Notes: generated by a model from the letters alone, not told the origin. A stretch of 5,698 bases of DNA from Nitrososphaerales archaeon TH526 (GCA_014523665.1 JAATVR010000706.1:1-5698), one strand, 5' to 3'; shown: positions 1 to 5,464, numbered from the stretch's first letter. Made by a program: numbers and translations.

Positions 1-125
1 GAACAAAAGAGTACTGGACATTAGACAAAGAATTATTCTTACGTAAACCCATTGAAAATCGAGAGCTAATTGAGGAGATTAAACGGTTAATTGGGATTAA
101 CCAAATTAATTGCTACGTTTATTAG
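1..125 (+). CDS. C-terminal fragment of a CheY-like response regulator (partial at 5' end)
   Basis: An open frame enters from the left edge, with its first full codon at position 3, and ends at a TAG at 123-125. It leaves 40 residues of C-terminus. The segment ELFLRKPIENRELIEEIKRL resembles the end of a receiver domain: a hydrophobic beta-strand 5, the conserved Lys-Pro pair, then an amphipathic helix 5. In this family the Lys contacts the phosphorylated Asp, which would lie outside the window. If correct, this is a signal-transduction gene, probably of the host, with the integrase starting 27 nt after its stop. The identification rests on one short motif, so a different helical protein remains possible. 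Any output domain would have to lie N-terminal, because the protein ends about 18 residues after the KP motif. Confidence 0.5.
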   Translation, partial: TKEYWTLDKELFLRKPIENRELIEEIKRLIGINQINCYVY

Positions 126-130
126 GAGAG

Positions 131-139
131 CTTTATAAA
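131..139 (+). promoter_or_regulatory. Candidate TATA box upstream of the integrase
   Basis: CTTTATAAA matches the archaeal TATA consensus well and follows a purine-rich GGAGAG that could serve as a BRE. Its centre is only about 18 nt before the ATG at 153. The usual 25-27 nt spacing would place the transcription start slightly inside the annotated coding region. Either the spacing is short, or the box is not used, or translation begins a little downstream. Confidence 0.4.
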
Positions 140-152
140 ATCTGTACTACAC

Positions 153-1532
153 ATGAACGCTATTACATTTGTATCTCAGTATGAATCATGCAAACTTTGG
201 ATCGATGGTTTGAAATCAAAGAGTACAAAGACGGTTTACGCAGTTCATGTGTCATTATTCTGTAAATTTCATCATACAAATCCAGATGAGCTAGTTAAGA
301 TAAAACCTGACAAACTCAAAGATATGACGATAAACTATCTCTTGGAATTGAGGAAAAAGAGTAAAAATACTGCAGGTAAGCCAAAAACAGGCGAGATGTC
401 GGTCAATAGTGTAAAACAGTATCTTGCAGGCATTAAATCTTTTCTAGAGGACCATGAAATTAGTCTACCGTGGAGAAAGATAGCTAGGTATTACCCGGAG
501 GAGGTAACAAATGAATATAGATCATACACAAGACAAGAGATTTCAAAACTTCTATCTATAGCTGATCTGAGGGATCGGTGTATTATCTTACTAATGACTT
601 CAAGTGGCATTAGAGTTGGAGCAATTCCGGCTCTGACCTTCAAATCACTGAAAAAATTGGATGAAGGTTTAGGGCTACTAACCGTTTACGGAGACAGTAA
701 AAAGTCAAGATACGTTACGCTGGTCACCCCTGAATGTATATCAACAATTGATAAATATTTAGAGTACAGAATAAAACAAGGTGAGAAATTAAATGAGAAG
801 TCGCCTCTCATTCGTGATAAATATGCGATCTATTCCAAGAGAATAAATACACCTGAATGTCCCAGAGGATCGGCGATAAATGCCCAAATTCGGTATTTAG
901 TTCGAAGAGCTGGTCTTCCATTTGAGGAGTTACAACCCGATCACGCAGCTAGAAAATTTTTTAACACCGTGTTAGTAAATTCTAAAGTTGACGGAAAGTT
1001 CAAAGAGCTGATGATGGGGCATAGCGTTAAGCTGGACGAGTTCTATTACGACAAAAATAGCGAGGAATCACACAAACAGATCATGTTCGAATATATGAAA
1101 GCTGTAGATGCTCTAACTATCAATGATGAATACAGGCTTCGAAGACAAATTACCAATTATGAAGATAAACTAAAAGATGTGCCGAAATTAGAGAAACTTC
1201 AAGAGCAACTTACCAGCAGGATAATTGAACAGGATTCGATTAAGAAAACTGTCGAAATATTGCAAAGAGAAAAAGAGTTGCAGGATAAACAATGGAGAGA
1301 CCTGCATGATATGGTAAATCAATCACTCGATGAAATGATGATGAAGTTACAAAAAGAAATGATGTATGTAGATCTCAAGATGGATGCGATGGAGCAAGAG
1401 AAGATAAGAGAAATGAAGAGAAGAGAAGAAGAGAAGAGAAATAAGTCTTCTCTTTTGCCGCTGTATTCACTACTCGGCAAAAGACCTGTAGAAACTGAAG
1501 TGCAGACTGAAATGAAAAGCGTGCGTAATTAA
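153..1532 (+). CDS. Tyrosine recombinase / site-specific integrase with C-terminal coiled coil
   Basis: This 459-aa protein would cut and rejoin DNA at att sites to integrate or excise an element. Residues about 5-105 look like a helical core-binding (SAM-like) domain, and residues about 123-303 are the catalytic domain. The catalytic set is visible: Arg154 in SSGIRVGAIPAL, Lys183 or Lys184 in the beta-hairpin, His264 and Arg267 in HAARKFF, His290 in MMGHS, and the nucleophile Tyr298 or Tyr299 in FYYDKN. His290 to Tyr299 is nine residues, as in XerD. The wording is characteristic of thaumarchaeal integrases. Residues about 325-430 form a long, charged, probable coiled coil beyond the catalytic domain, which may mediate oligomerisation (inference). 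The ATG at 153 keeps the whole core-binding domain. No frameshift or missing catalytic residue is seen, so the enzyme is probably active. It lies beside a possible host gene and upstream of the replication-like operon. Confidence 0.95.
   Translation: MNAITFVSQYESCKLWIDGLKSKSTKTVYAVHVSLFCKFHHTNPDELVKIKPDKLKDMTINYLLELRKKSKNTAGKPKTGEMSVNSVKQYLAGIKSFLEDHEISLPWRKIARYYPEEVTNEYRSYTRQEISKLLSIADLRDRCIILLMTSSGIRVGAIPALTFKSLKKLDEGLGLLTVYGDSKKSRYVTLVTPECISTIDKYLEYRIKQGEKLNEKSPLIRDKYAIYSKRINTPECPRGSAINAQIRYLVRRAGLPFEELQPDHAARKFFNTVLVNSKVDGKFKELMMGHSVKLDEFYYDKNSEESHKQIMFEYMKAVDALTINDEYRLRRQITNYEDKLKDVPKLEKLQEQLTSRIIEQDSIKKTVEILQREKELQDKQWRDLHDMVNQSLDEMMMKLQKEMMYVDLKMDAMEQEKIREMKRREEEKRNKSSLLPLYSLLGKRPVETEVQTEMKSVRN
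1416..1440 (+). repeat. Homopurine mirror repeat inside the integrase gene
   Basis: Positions 1415-1441 contain only A and G. Positions 1416-1440 form a perfect mirror repeat with two 12-nt arms around the G at 1428. Such tracts can form intramolecular triplex (H-DNA). The stretch encodes the Lys/Arg/Glu-rich end of the coiled coil (MKRREEEKR), so it may simply reflect biased codons. Confidence 0.7.
1451..1484 (+). repeat. Perfect 10-bp inverted repeat near the 3' end of the integrase gene
   Basis: TCTTTTGCCG at 1451-1460 is the exact reverse complement of CGGCAAAAGA at 1475-1484, with a 14-nt loop. It lies in the codons for SLLPLYSLLGKR, about 50 nt before the stop. It could form a hairpin in the mRNA or be a protein-binding site. 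It is not followed by a T-tract, so it is not an obvious terminator. Confidence 0.65.
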
Positions 1533-1869
1533 ATAAATATAATTCTTATGCCCAGCTCCCTGATTCATTGGCTGGCCATGGTACTTGACCCCCCTAGTCA
1601 CAATACATTCTAGAAAATGAGACAGAAACGAAATCCATTCGTGCACTATTAAAGAGGCTTCTACATCTAGCAGAATCGGAATCGTCTGGTCATAGAACCA
1701 GTGCCTCTGGAGCTCGTTAAAGTTCAAACAACCCGAAATAATGCATTTATTAGAGCAAAACGATCGGCAAAGCTAAGTGCTGAAAGTTAATGGGACTGAT
1801 CCGAGCGCGGTCCTGAATATACGTTTGTATAGAATATTAGAATAACTGATAACTATCAATAAGGCATTA
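1533..1869. other. Intergenic stretch without a supportable gene
   Basis: These 337 nt separate the integrase from the replication-like operon. Short open frames exist on both strands, but none has a good start, a ribosome-binding site or a recognisable domain. A plus-strand frame ending at the TAA at 1718-1720 has no ATG. A minus-strand frame across the same bases would need a TTG start and runs into the integrase. A GC-richer patch near 1791-1815 stands out locally but forms no convincing tRNA or stable stem. The operon promoter should lie near the right end. TTGTATAG around 1825-1832 is a weak TATA candidate, and AAGG at 1861-1864 is a weak Shine-Dalgarno for the ATG at 1870. Confidence 0.5.
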
Positions 1870-2169
1870 ATGTCAATCGTTTCTATCGATAGGATTGAGG
1901 ATGTCATCTATATATATCTCAATCTCGCAATACAAACAACCAATAAGGTGAAGGTTAAAACAAGAGATTTAGAATGTAGTTGTCATCGTTGTAATTATCG
2001 ATGGCAGTATCATGGAAACAGCAAATACATTGCATGTTGTCCACGTTGCAAAATGACCATCTACCTACCAAAGATGCTCCGACTTATGAATGAAGAGCGG
2101 ATTGACATCAAATCCAGGTCCCCAGACGTTGAACTTAGGGATAGAAATATACGGGCAATTTATGAGTGA
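1870..2169 (+). CDS. Small zinc-ribbon protein, putative nucleic-acid-binding
   Basis: This 99-aa protein opens the operon. Residues 38-60 form a compact zinc ribbon: C38-x2-C41, then YxWxYxG (residues 43-49), then C57-P-x-C60. The four cysteines should bind one zinc ion. The spacing and the aromatic YRWQYHG core match a widespread archaeal zinc-ribbon type often found in small putative DNA-binding or regulatory proteins, including on mobile elements. About 37 residues precede the ribbon, and a basic and acidic tail of about 35 residues follows. The start at 1870 has a weak AAGG five nucleotides upstream. The gene's last eight bases overlap the start of the next gene (ATGAGTGA), which suggests translational coupling. 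A role as element-encoded regulator or replication accessory is inferred from context only. Confidence 0.8.
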   Translation: MSIVSIDRIEDVIYIYLNLAIQTTNKVKVKTRDLECSCHRCNYRWQYHGNSKYIACCPRCKMTIYLPKMLRLMNEERIDIKSRSPDVELRDRNIRAIYE

Positions 2170-2602
2170 CATAAAACCAGCAGATGCAGCTTCTGAACCC
2201 CAAAAGAGTGAGGTTAAACCTCTACAATTACCTGATGAGGAATGGACACATGAGAAAACAATCGATGAGCTACTATGCAATTTGGCATCTGTTGAACAGA
2301 CGGCCGCCGACGAAAGCGGACAAATTATAATTATACGAAAATATCAGTCTCTCTGTAGAAGACTCGGACGCTATATTTCCGTAGCAAAACCAACACCAGA
2401 GTACCTTATACATCTTTCAGATCTTAAACCGGAAGTCAGAAGAGCGTTAGAAAAAATTCATCATTCAGAATTGAGGCGGTTGCTAGCCCATCAAGCTGTC
2501 TTAAGACTTTTCGAAGTTTTAGGAATTGAGCCATACATTAGCATTGGACGAAAACTCGTCGTCAAGTTAATCGGAGATCAAAATGCATTCTGGGAGTGCT
2601 AG
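2162..2602 (+). CDS. Unrecognised 146-aa helical protein of the ATPase operon
   Basis: I do not recognise this protein. The first 30 or so residues are polar and probably disordered (MSDIKPADAASEPQKSEV). The rest looks mostly helical, with a basic, leucine-rich helical stretch at about 88-120 (SDLKPEVRRALEKI, ELRRLLAHQAVLRLFEVL) and a short C-terminal beta-like stretch (YISIGRKLVVKLIG). No Cys/His metal site, P-loop or membrane segment is visible. I chose the ATG at 2162 because it overlaps the upstream stop by eight bases, typical of coupled genes. An in-frame ATG at 2090 would add 24 residues but overlap the zinc-ribbon gene by 80 nt. The gene ends at 2602 and the ATPase ATG follows immediately, so the two are probably made together. 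A DNA-binding or loader partner of the ATPase is a guess from position only. Confidence 0.75.
   Translation: MSDIKPADAASEPQKSEVKPLQLPDEEWTHEKTIDELLCNLASVEQTAADESGQIIIIRKYQSLCRRLGRYISVAKPTPEYLIHLSDLKPEVRRALEKIHHSELRRLLAHQAVLRLFEVLGIEPYISIGRKLVVKLIGDQNAFWEC
2592..2596 (+). promoter_or_regulatory. Shine-Dalgarno sequence for the ATPase gene
   Basis: GGGAG lies six nucleotides before the ATG at 2603, inside the last codons of the preceding gene. This is the clearest ribosome-binding site in the operon and supports 2603 as the ATPase start. Confidence 0.5.
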
Positions 2603-4165
2603 ATGACTTCTGGAACTTATTCAGAATCTGTGACGGTCAGACTCAAACGAAATCATCATTTAATTGAGATTGAAAGCCCGGATGCGAGTGTGACGTTCCA
2701 CCCATTAGATTTTGACAAAACTTACAGAGCCATAATCTCAAAATGCACTGAATTATATCTAGGTTACCAATTCTCAGATACAGAACTTCGAGACATTGAC
2801 TTCCAGCTAACTGAAAGCTACAAAGATTATACAGAGGAGAGAAACAAACACAGGGTCAGTGATGCTGAGCATCTAGTTTATCTGGCAAGATCTCAAATTA
2901 AACAACAGTTCAGAGATCAGACAGGAGCATTTTATGCTGTTATTGAACGAAACGGTCATGATGAACTTTTAAAGATGAGCTCTGAGGAATTTAACAGGTA
3001 CCTTAGCAGACTGTATTATGACTCAGAAACCAGAAATAAAGTCATAACCAATATTAATAATGCAAAGAGGATACTCGAATCATTTACTACAGAAACCCGG
3101 ACACTATATAATCGGATAGCAAAGATGGGTGGCACTATATACTATGACTTGAATAACGAACAGAGACAATGTATCAAGATTACTAAAGATGGTTGGGAGA
3201 TAGCTGAAAATCCCATCCTCTTTTTGAGTGGAGACCCAAATCGAGAACAGGTCCAACCCCGACTTCCATTTGCAGAAGTTGCACCAACAGACAGAAATCG
3301 AAGATGGGTTCGAGATCTAGTCAACAAATTTTTCATTAAATATGATTACCAACGAATCATTGCAGAAATCTACGTCATGACTCTATTCATACCAGATATT
3401 TCTCTACCGATAATTTTACCTACTGGGCCCCGTGCAAGCGGAAAGACCTTGCTCCTAAGATCTATCCGACAGATTGTGGACCCAAGAGCCCCAATTGAAT
3501 CATTGGTTGAAAGACTTCCGCGTGATGAAAAAGATAGACGTGTTAGTATATACAATTCATATTTTGCCTGTTTTGATAATGAAAGTCATCTTAATTCAGA
3601 TTTGATGGATGAAATATGTACATGGGTAACAGGATATTCTGGAACTGTTCGTGAGTTATATACTACAGATGAAATGCGCACATTCTCTGCAAAACGAGCT
3701 CTGGGCATTACAGGGATTAATATTCCCATAACTAATTCTGATGCACTAAATCGATCATTCGTTGTTGATATGGAGTCGATTCCAGATGGGTTCGATGAGG
3801 ATTCTGAGAGTAAACTAATTGCGGAAAATAAATTCATTGATGAGATTAAGAGGTTGATTCCCGATAATTTAGCTTACATTTTTGATGTCCTGGTAAAAGC
3901 TTTAGAGAGATACAATGAAGTTGAGAGACAGATAAAACCTAATCACAGACTTGCTGATTTTGTAATTTGGGGAGAGACCATCTCTAGAGTAATCGGAAAC
4001 AAAGATAACGAATTTGTGGAGGCATGGTCTCAAAACACACGGCAGCAAAATATTAGCGTAGTTCAGAACAACCCGTTTGCTGGACTCTTAGTTGACTACG
4101 TTTTCAATTATCATTATGCCGAAACTGAGATTAAGATAGGACCATGCAATTATATTCAGATCTGA
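2603..4165 (+). CDS. P-loop (AAA+/SF3-helicase-like) ATPase of phage and integrative-element type; C-terminus displaced
   Basis: This 520-aa protein is probably the replication motor of the element. The Walker A motif is GPRASGKT at 275-282. Walker B is FACFDNE, with Asp325. A conserved RELYTTDE follows at 350-357. GITGIN (368-373) and the Arg in ALNRSF (Arg384) are plausible sensor and arginine-finger positions. The N-terminal half matches the domain preceding the P-loop in a bacterial phage and ICE ATPase family: FYAVIERNGHDELLKMSSEE near 110-129, YYDLNNEQ (180-187), then ITKDGWEI (193-200). In those bacterial proteins the chain continues past an ExW/ELL region into a winged-helix-like C-terminus. 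Here the frame ends at a TGA just there, and the missing part is found in the -1 frame from about 4144. The identification is from motif memory, not a search. The exact activity (helicase, primase-helicase partner or packaging-like motor) is not proven. Confidence 0.85.
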   Translation: MTSGTYSESVTVRLKRNHHLIEIESPDASVTFHPLDFDKTYRAIISKCTELYLGYQFSDTELRDIDFQLTESYKDYTEERNKHRVSDAEHLVYLARSQIKQQFRDQTGAFYAVIERNGHDELLKMSSEEFNRYLSRLYYDSETRNKVITNINNAKRILESFTTETRTLYNRIAKMGGTIYYDLNNEQRQCIKITKDGWEIAENPILFLSGDPNREQVQPRLPFAEVAPTDRNRRWVRDLVNKFFIKYDYQRIIAEIYVMTLFIPDISLPIILPTGPRASGKTLLLRSIRQIVDPRAPIESLVERLPRDEKDRRVSIYNSYFACFDNESHLNSDLMDEICTWVTGYSGTVRELYTTDEMRTFSAKRALGITGINIPITNSDALNRSFVVDMESIPDGFDEDSESKLIAENKFIDEIKRLIPDNLAYIFDVLVKALERYNEVERQIKPNHRLADFVIWGETISRVIGNKDNEFVEAWSQNTRQQNISVVQNNPFAGLLVDYVFNYHYAETEIKIGPCNYIQI

Positions 4166-4359
4166 GAAAATACGCCGAGGAGAAAAAGTTAGATGTTAGA
4201 TATGCTCGGTGGTTTCCTCAAAATCCAGAGTGGTTAGCACGTAAAATCCGAGCAATAAAGGTGGACTTGAAGGGTGCTGATATACTAGTAGAGGTTGATA
4301 GAACTAACAACCAACGATGGATAATATTCAAAAAGATACAACCCAGAATGCCTCAATAG
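4144..4359 (+). CDS. Winged-helix-like C-terminal part of the ATPase in the -1 frame, or a separate overlapping gene
   Basis: The 71-aa frame begins at an ATG inside the last 22 nt of the ATPase gene, one base back in frame. Its residues LYSDLRKYAEE and WFPQNPEWLARKIRAIKVDL resemble the C-terminal winged-helix-like region (WPKSPRxLxRRLRRLAPxL type) that follows the ATPase domain in bacterial relatives. Joining the ATPase at Pro514 to Met1 here gives a continuous product of about 585 aa. The -1 frame is closed upstream by a TAA at 4132-4134, so the frame change must fall between 4135 and 4163. No heptameric slippery sequence is visible. It could be a real indel, a sequencing error, or a true split gene restarted by coupling: AGG lies three nucleotides before the ATG. 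The likely role is DNA binding for the ATPase. Confidence 0.7.
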   Translation: MQLYSDLRKYAEEKKLDVRYARWFPQNPEWLARKIRAIKVDLKGADILVEVDRTNNQRWIIFKKIQPRMPQ

Positions 4360-4504
4360 ACCGTTACTCATCCTAATCTATCTCAGGTATCAGCCAGCGA
4401 TTTTGACACGATGTTGCCAAAAAGCTATCAATAGGCCAATACAGAACTTGATTTTCCCACTCTTTCTGACTGTAGGCTCGGTATGACTATCTATTCCATG
4501 GCTG

Positions 4505-4528
4505 TGACAGTATGACAGTATGACAGTA
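4505..4528 (+). repeat. Three perfect tandem copies of TGACAGTA
   Basis: The 8-mer TGACAGTA is repeated without mismatch at 4505-4512, 4513-4520 and 4521-4528. It forms the left arm of the iteron cluster. The right arm (4592-4612) carries related copies in the opposite orientation. Confidence 0.9.
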
Positions 4529-4591
4529 TTTTTCAAAAAAATGGAGGGACTAATTAATCTGATATCATATAGAAATAGTTTTCATAAATTG

Positions 4592-4612
4592 CCGTCATAC
4601 CGTCATACTGTA
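4592..4612 (-). repeat. Inverted iteron pair, right arm
   Basis: Read on the minus strand, this segment contains TACAGTATGAC followed by GGTATGAC, with an 8-nt period. It matches the left-arm tandem repeats and the single CGGTATGAC at 4479-4487 in inverse orientation. Confidence 0.8.
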
Positions 4613-4828
4613 CATAATACTCATCCTCAAATTAGCGAAATCGTTTGCAAGACAATGCTGTACGTTACGAGCAATTCATCTCAAAACCTTTCGATAGAGG
4701 CACGAGATAATTTCACAGCGGATAACGGCTTATATATTATGTATATCTTGAAGCTATGCAGTGTTATTGTTATGGTAACACCTGTTACTGTCGAGGACAA
4801 GTTCCAAGAAGATGGCGACCTGATTTAA

Positions 4829-5002
4829 GCTGGTGAATACCTGGATATAGCTGGAACTCCAAATGGCGATTACACTAAGAGGCTAAGAGTCAGACGACTT
4901 ATTTGTCGAGTTTGTAAGTTGAAATTTAGAACCCGTCAAGAAACTCAAGTCCACCTCAAACATGAACACAGAAGAGGACAAGCTAAAAGATATTGGAAAT
5001 AA
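4829..5002 (+). pseudogene. C2H2 zinc-finger reading frame lacking a start codon (probable gene remnant)
   Basis: The frame runs for 57 codons from just after a TAA (4826-4828) to a TAA at 5000-5002. It encodes a good C2H2 finger: C26-x2-C29-x12-H42-x4-H47, with His45 also between the histidines. The usual hydrophobic residue is present (KLKF after the second Cys), and the tail is basic (RRGQAKRYWK). There is no ATG, GTG or TTG upstream of the finger in this frame; only CTG at 4841 is available. The preceding in-frame sequence ends VTVEDKFQEDGDLI and then stops, so finger and upstream segment may once have been one protein interrupted by the TAA. Small or C-terminal C2H2 fingers are common in archaeal virus and plasmid proteins. 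The finger motif itself is secure; whether it is expressed is not. Confidence 0.5.
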
Positions 5003-5074
5003 ATAGCAGCATCGCCAGAACTTTCATCGGTAGCTTAATCAAGAAAATAGGGGAAGGATCATTGTCTAGCTATT

Positions 5075-5434
5075 TCAACTCTTGGCATATTCTTTCAGCC
5101 CTGTAAAATCAATTGCGGCTACAGGTTCATTCCCAACAACCCACGCGTTATGTCCAGGTGGAATTACTGCAGCATCGCCTGGACCAAATTCTTCTTCTGC
5201 ACCATCATCCATAACCACTTTAATTCTACCAGAAACTATGTACTGAGTATGAGGTGCCTGACAACTACCTGTTTTTGCTATGGGCTTCACACATTTTTCC
5301 CAGCTCCAGCCCGGTTCTAAGATGCCACGACCGATTGTAATGTCACCAAGGTTTGCAAGCTCAATCTTGCCTTTCTCAAATGTTCTTGTTTCGTCAGGTG
5401 ATGTATCTAAGCTCTTCTTTTGCATTTTTGCCAT
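5075..5434 (-). CDS. Single-domain cupin protein
   Basis: This 119-aa protein is a small beta-barrel cupin. Motif 1 is reduced: APHTQYIVSGRIKV (61-74) keeps one His (His62) and the Gly69 turn, but lacks the second His and the Glu of the classical metal site. Motif 2 is GPGDAAVIPPGHNAW (84-98), with PPGH at 92-95. The IPPGHxAWVVGNEP wording is shared by a widespread bacterial and archaeal cupin family with no assigned reaction. Metal binding, perhaps via His62 and His95, is uncertain. There is no signal peptide, so it is probably cytoplasmic. The ATG at 5434 lies about 26 nt from a TATA box, which fits a leaderless mRNA; a second in-frame ATG (codon 4) is a weaker choice. The gene looks like host DNA and faces the element. 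A CCTATTTTCTTG on its strand past the stop (rc of 5040-5051) could help termination. Confidence 0.88.
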   Translation of the reverse strand: MAKMQKKSLDTSPDETRTFEKGKIELANLGDITIGRGILEPGWSWEKCVKPIAKTGSCQAPHTQYIVSGRIKVVMDDGAEEEFGPGDAAVIPPGHNAWVVGNEPVAAIDFTGLKEYAKS

Positions 5435-5450
5435 TGGATTTGAATACTAG

Positions 5451-5464
5451 AATTTAATTATAAA
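5451..5464 (-). promoter_or_regulatory. TATA box of the cupin gene
   Basis: On the minus strand the sequence reads TTTATAATTAAATT. The TTTATAAT core (5457-5464) is centred about 26 nt upstream of the ATG at 5434, the spacing expected if transcription starts at or next to the start codon (a leaderless mRNA). Confidence 0.6.

Larger units (their letters stand above)
4479..4612 (+). other. Putative replication origin: iterons in both orientations around an AT-rich core
   Basis: The 7-mer GTATGAC occurs on the plus strand at 4481-4487, 4510-4516 and 4518-4524. It occurs on the minus strand (as GTCATAC) at 4594-4600 and 4602-4608. Flanking bases are also conserved: CGGTATGAC at 4479-4487 is the exact reverse complement of 4594-4602, and ACAGTATGAC at 4507-4516 and 4515-4524 of 4602-4611. 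Both the left and the right pair repeat with an 8-nt period. The 69 nt between them (4525-4593) contain 17 G/C by hand count, about 25%, and begin with TTTTTCAAAAAAA. Converging iterons around a melting-prone core, directly downstream of a replication-type ATPase operon, fit a replication origin. A regulatory or recombination site is also possible. Confidence 0.55.
4360..4828 (+). other. Non-coding stretch downstream of the operon, including the iteron cluster
   Basis: No gene is supported in these 469 nt. An open frame from an ATG at 4520 to a TAA at 4826-4828 (102 codons) starts inside the iterons, has no ribosome-binding site and shows no recognisable domain. Its last residues may nevertheless be the decayed upstream part of the following zinc-finger frame, because both lie in the same phase. 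A pyrimidine-rich run around 4451-4470 and TTTTTC at 4529-4534 could end operon transcription. Confidence 0.5.

Noticed and set aside
1594..1720. Plus-strand frame reading ENETETKSIRALLKRLLHLAESE before a TAA at 1718-1720
   Set aside because: It looks somewhat protein-like, but has no start codon after the preceding in-frame stop and no recognisable family. It could be a remnant, but that is not supportable.
1470..1727. Minus-strand open frame of 85 codons across the integrase end and the intergenic gap
   Set aside because: It needs a TTG start, has no ribosome-binding site or TATA box at a fitting distance, overlaps the integrase antisense and shows no recognisable domain.
1721..1728. AGTTCAAA resembling a tRNA T-loop, hinting at a tRNA fragment or att site
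   Set aside because: There are no flanking T-stem pairs, no CCA-side acceptor and no D or anticodon arm nearby.
1849..1859. ATAACTATCAA shared with 5509-5519 as a possible att core
   Set aside because: An 11-nt match is expected a few times by chance in a window this size. One copy lies inside the presumed element and the other beyond the cupin gene.
2090..2161. Upstream in-frame ATG giving a 170-aa version of the unrecognised protein
   Set aside because: It would overlap the zinc-ribbon gene by 80 nt. The ATG at 2162 gives the usual 8-nt overlap of coupled genes.
3142..3837. Three minus-strand open frames of 61-83 codons inside the ATPase gene
   Set aside because: They are antisense to a gene with clear Walker motifs, have no regulatory signals and match no family I know. 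They are shadows of the real gene.
4135..4165. Programmed -1 ribosomal frameshift at the ATPase end
   Set aside because: I see no X-XXY-YYZ slippery heptamer in the overlap and no clear downstream stem, so reinitiation, an indel or an error is more likely than classical recoding.
4424..4436. CTATCAATAGGCC resembling CTATCAATAAGGC just before the zinc-ribbon gene (1853-1865)
   Set aside because: Only nine bases match without a gap. The two sites do bracket the operon, but the match is too short to separate from chance.
4520..4828. 102-codon plus-strand frame after the iterons
   Set aside because: The ATG lies inside the tandem repeats, there is no Shine-Dalgarno, and the translation looks random except perhaps its last residues, which are treated with the zinc-finger remnant.
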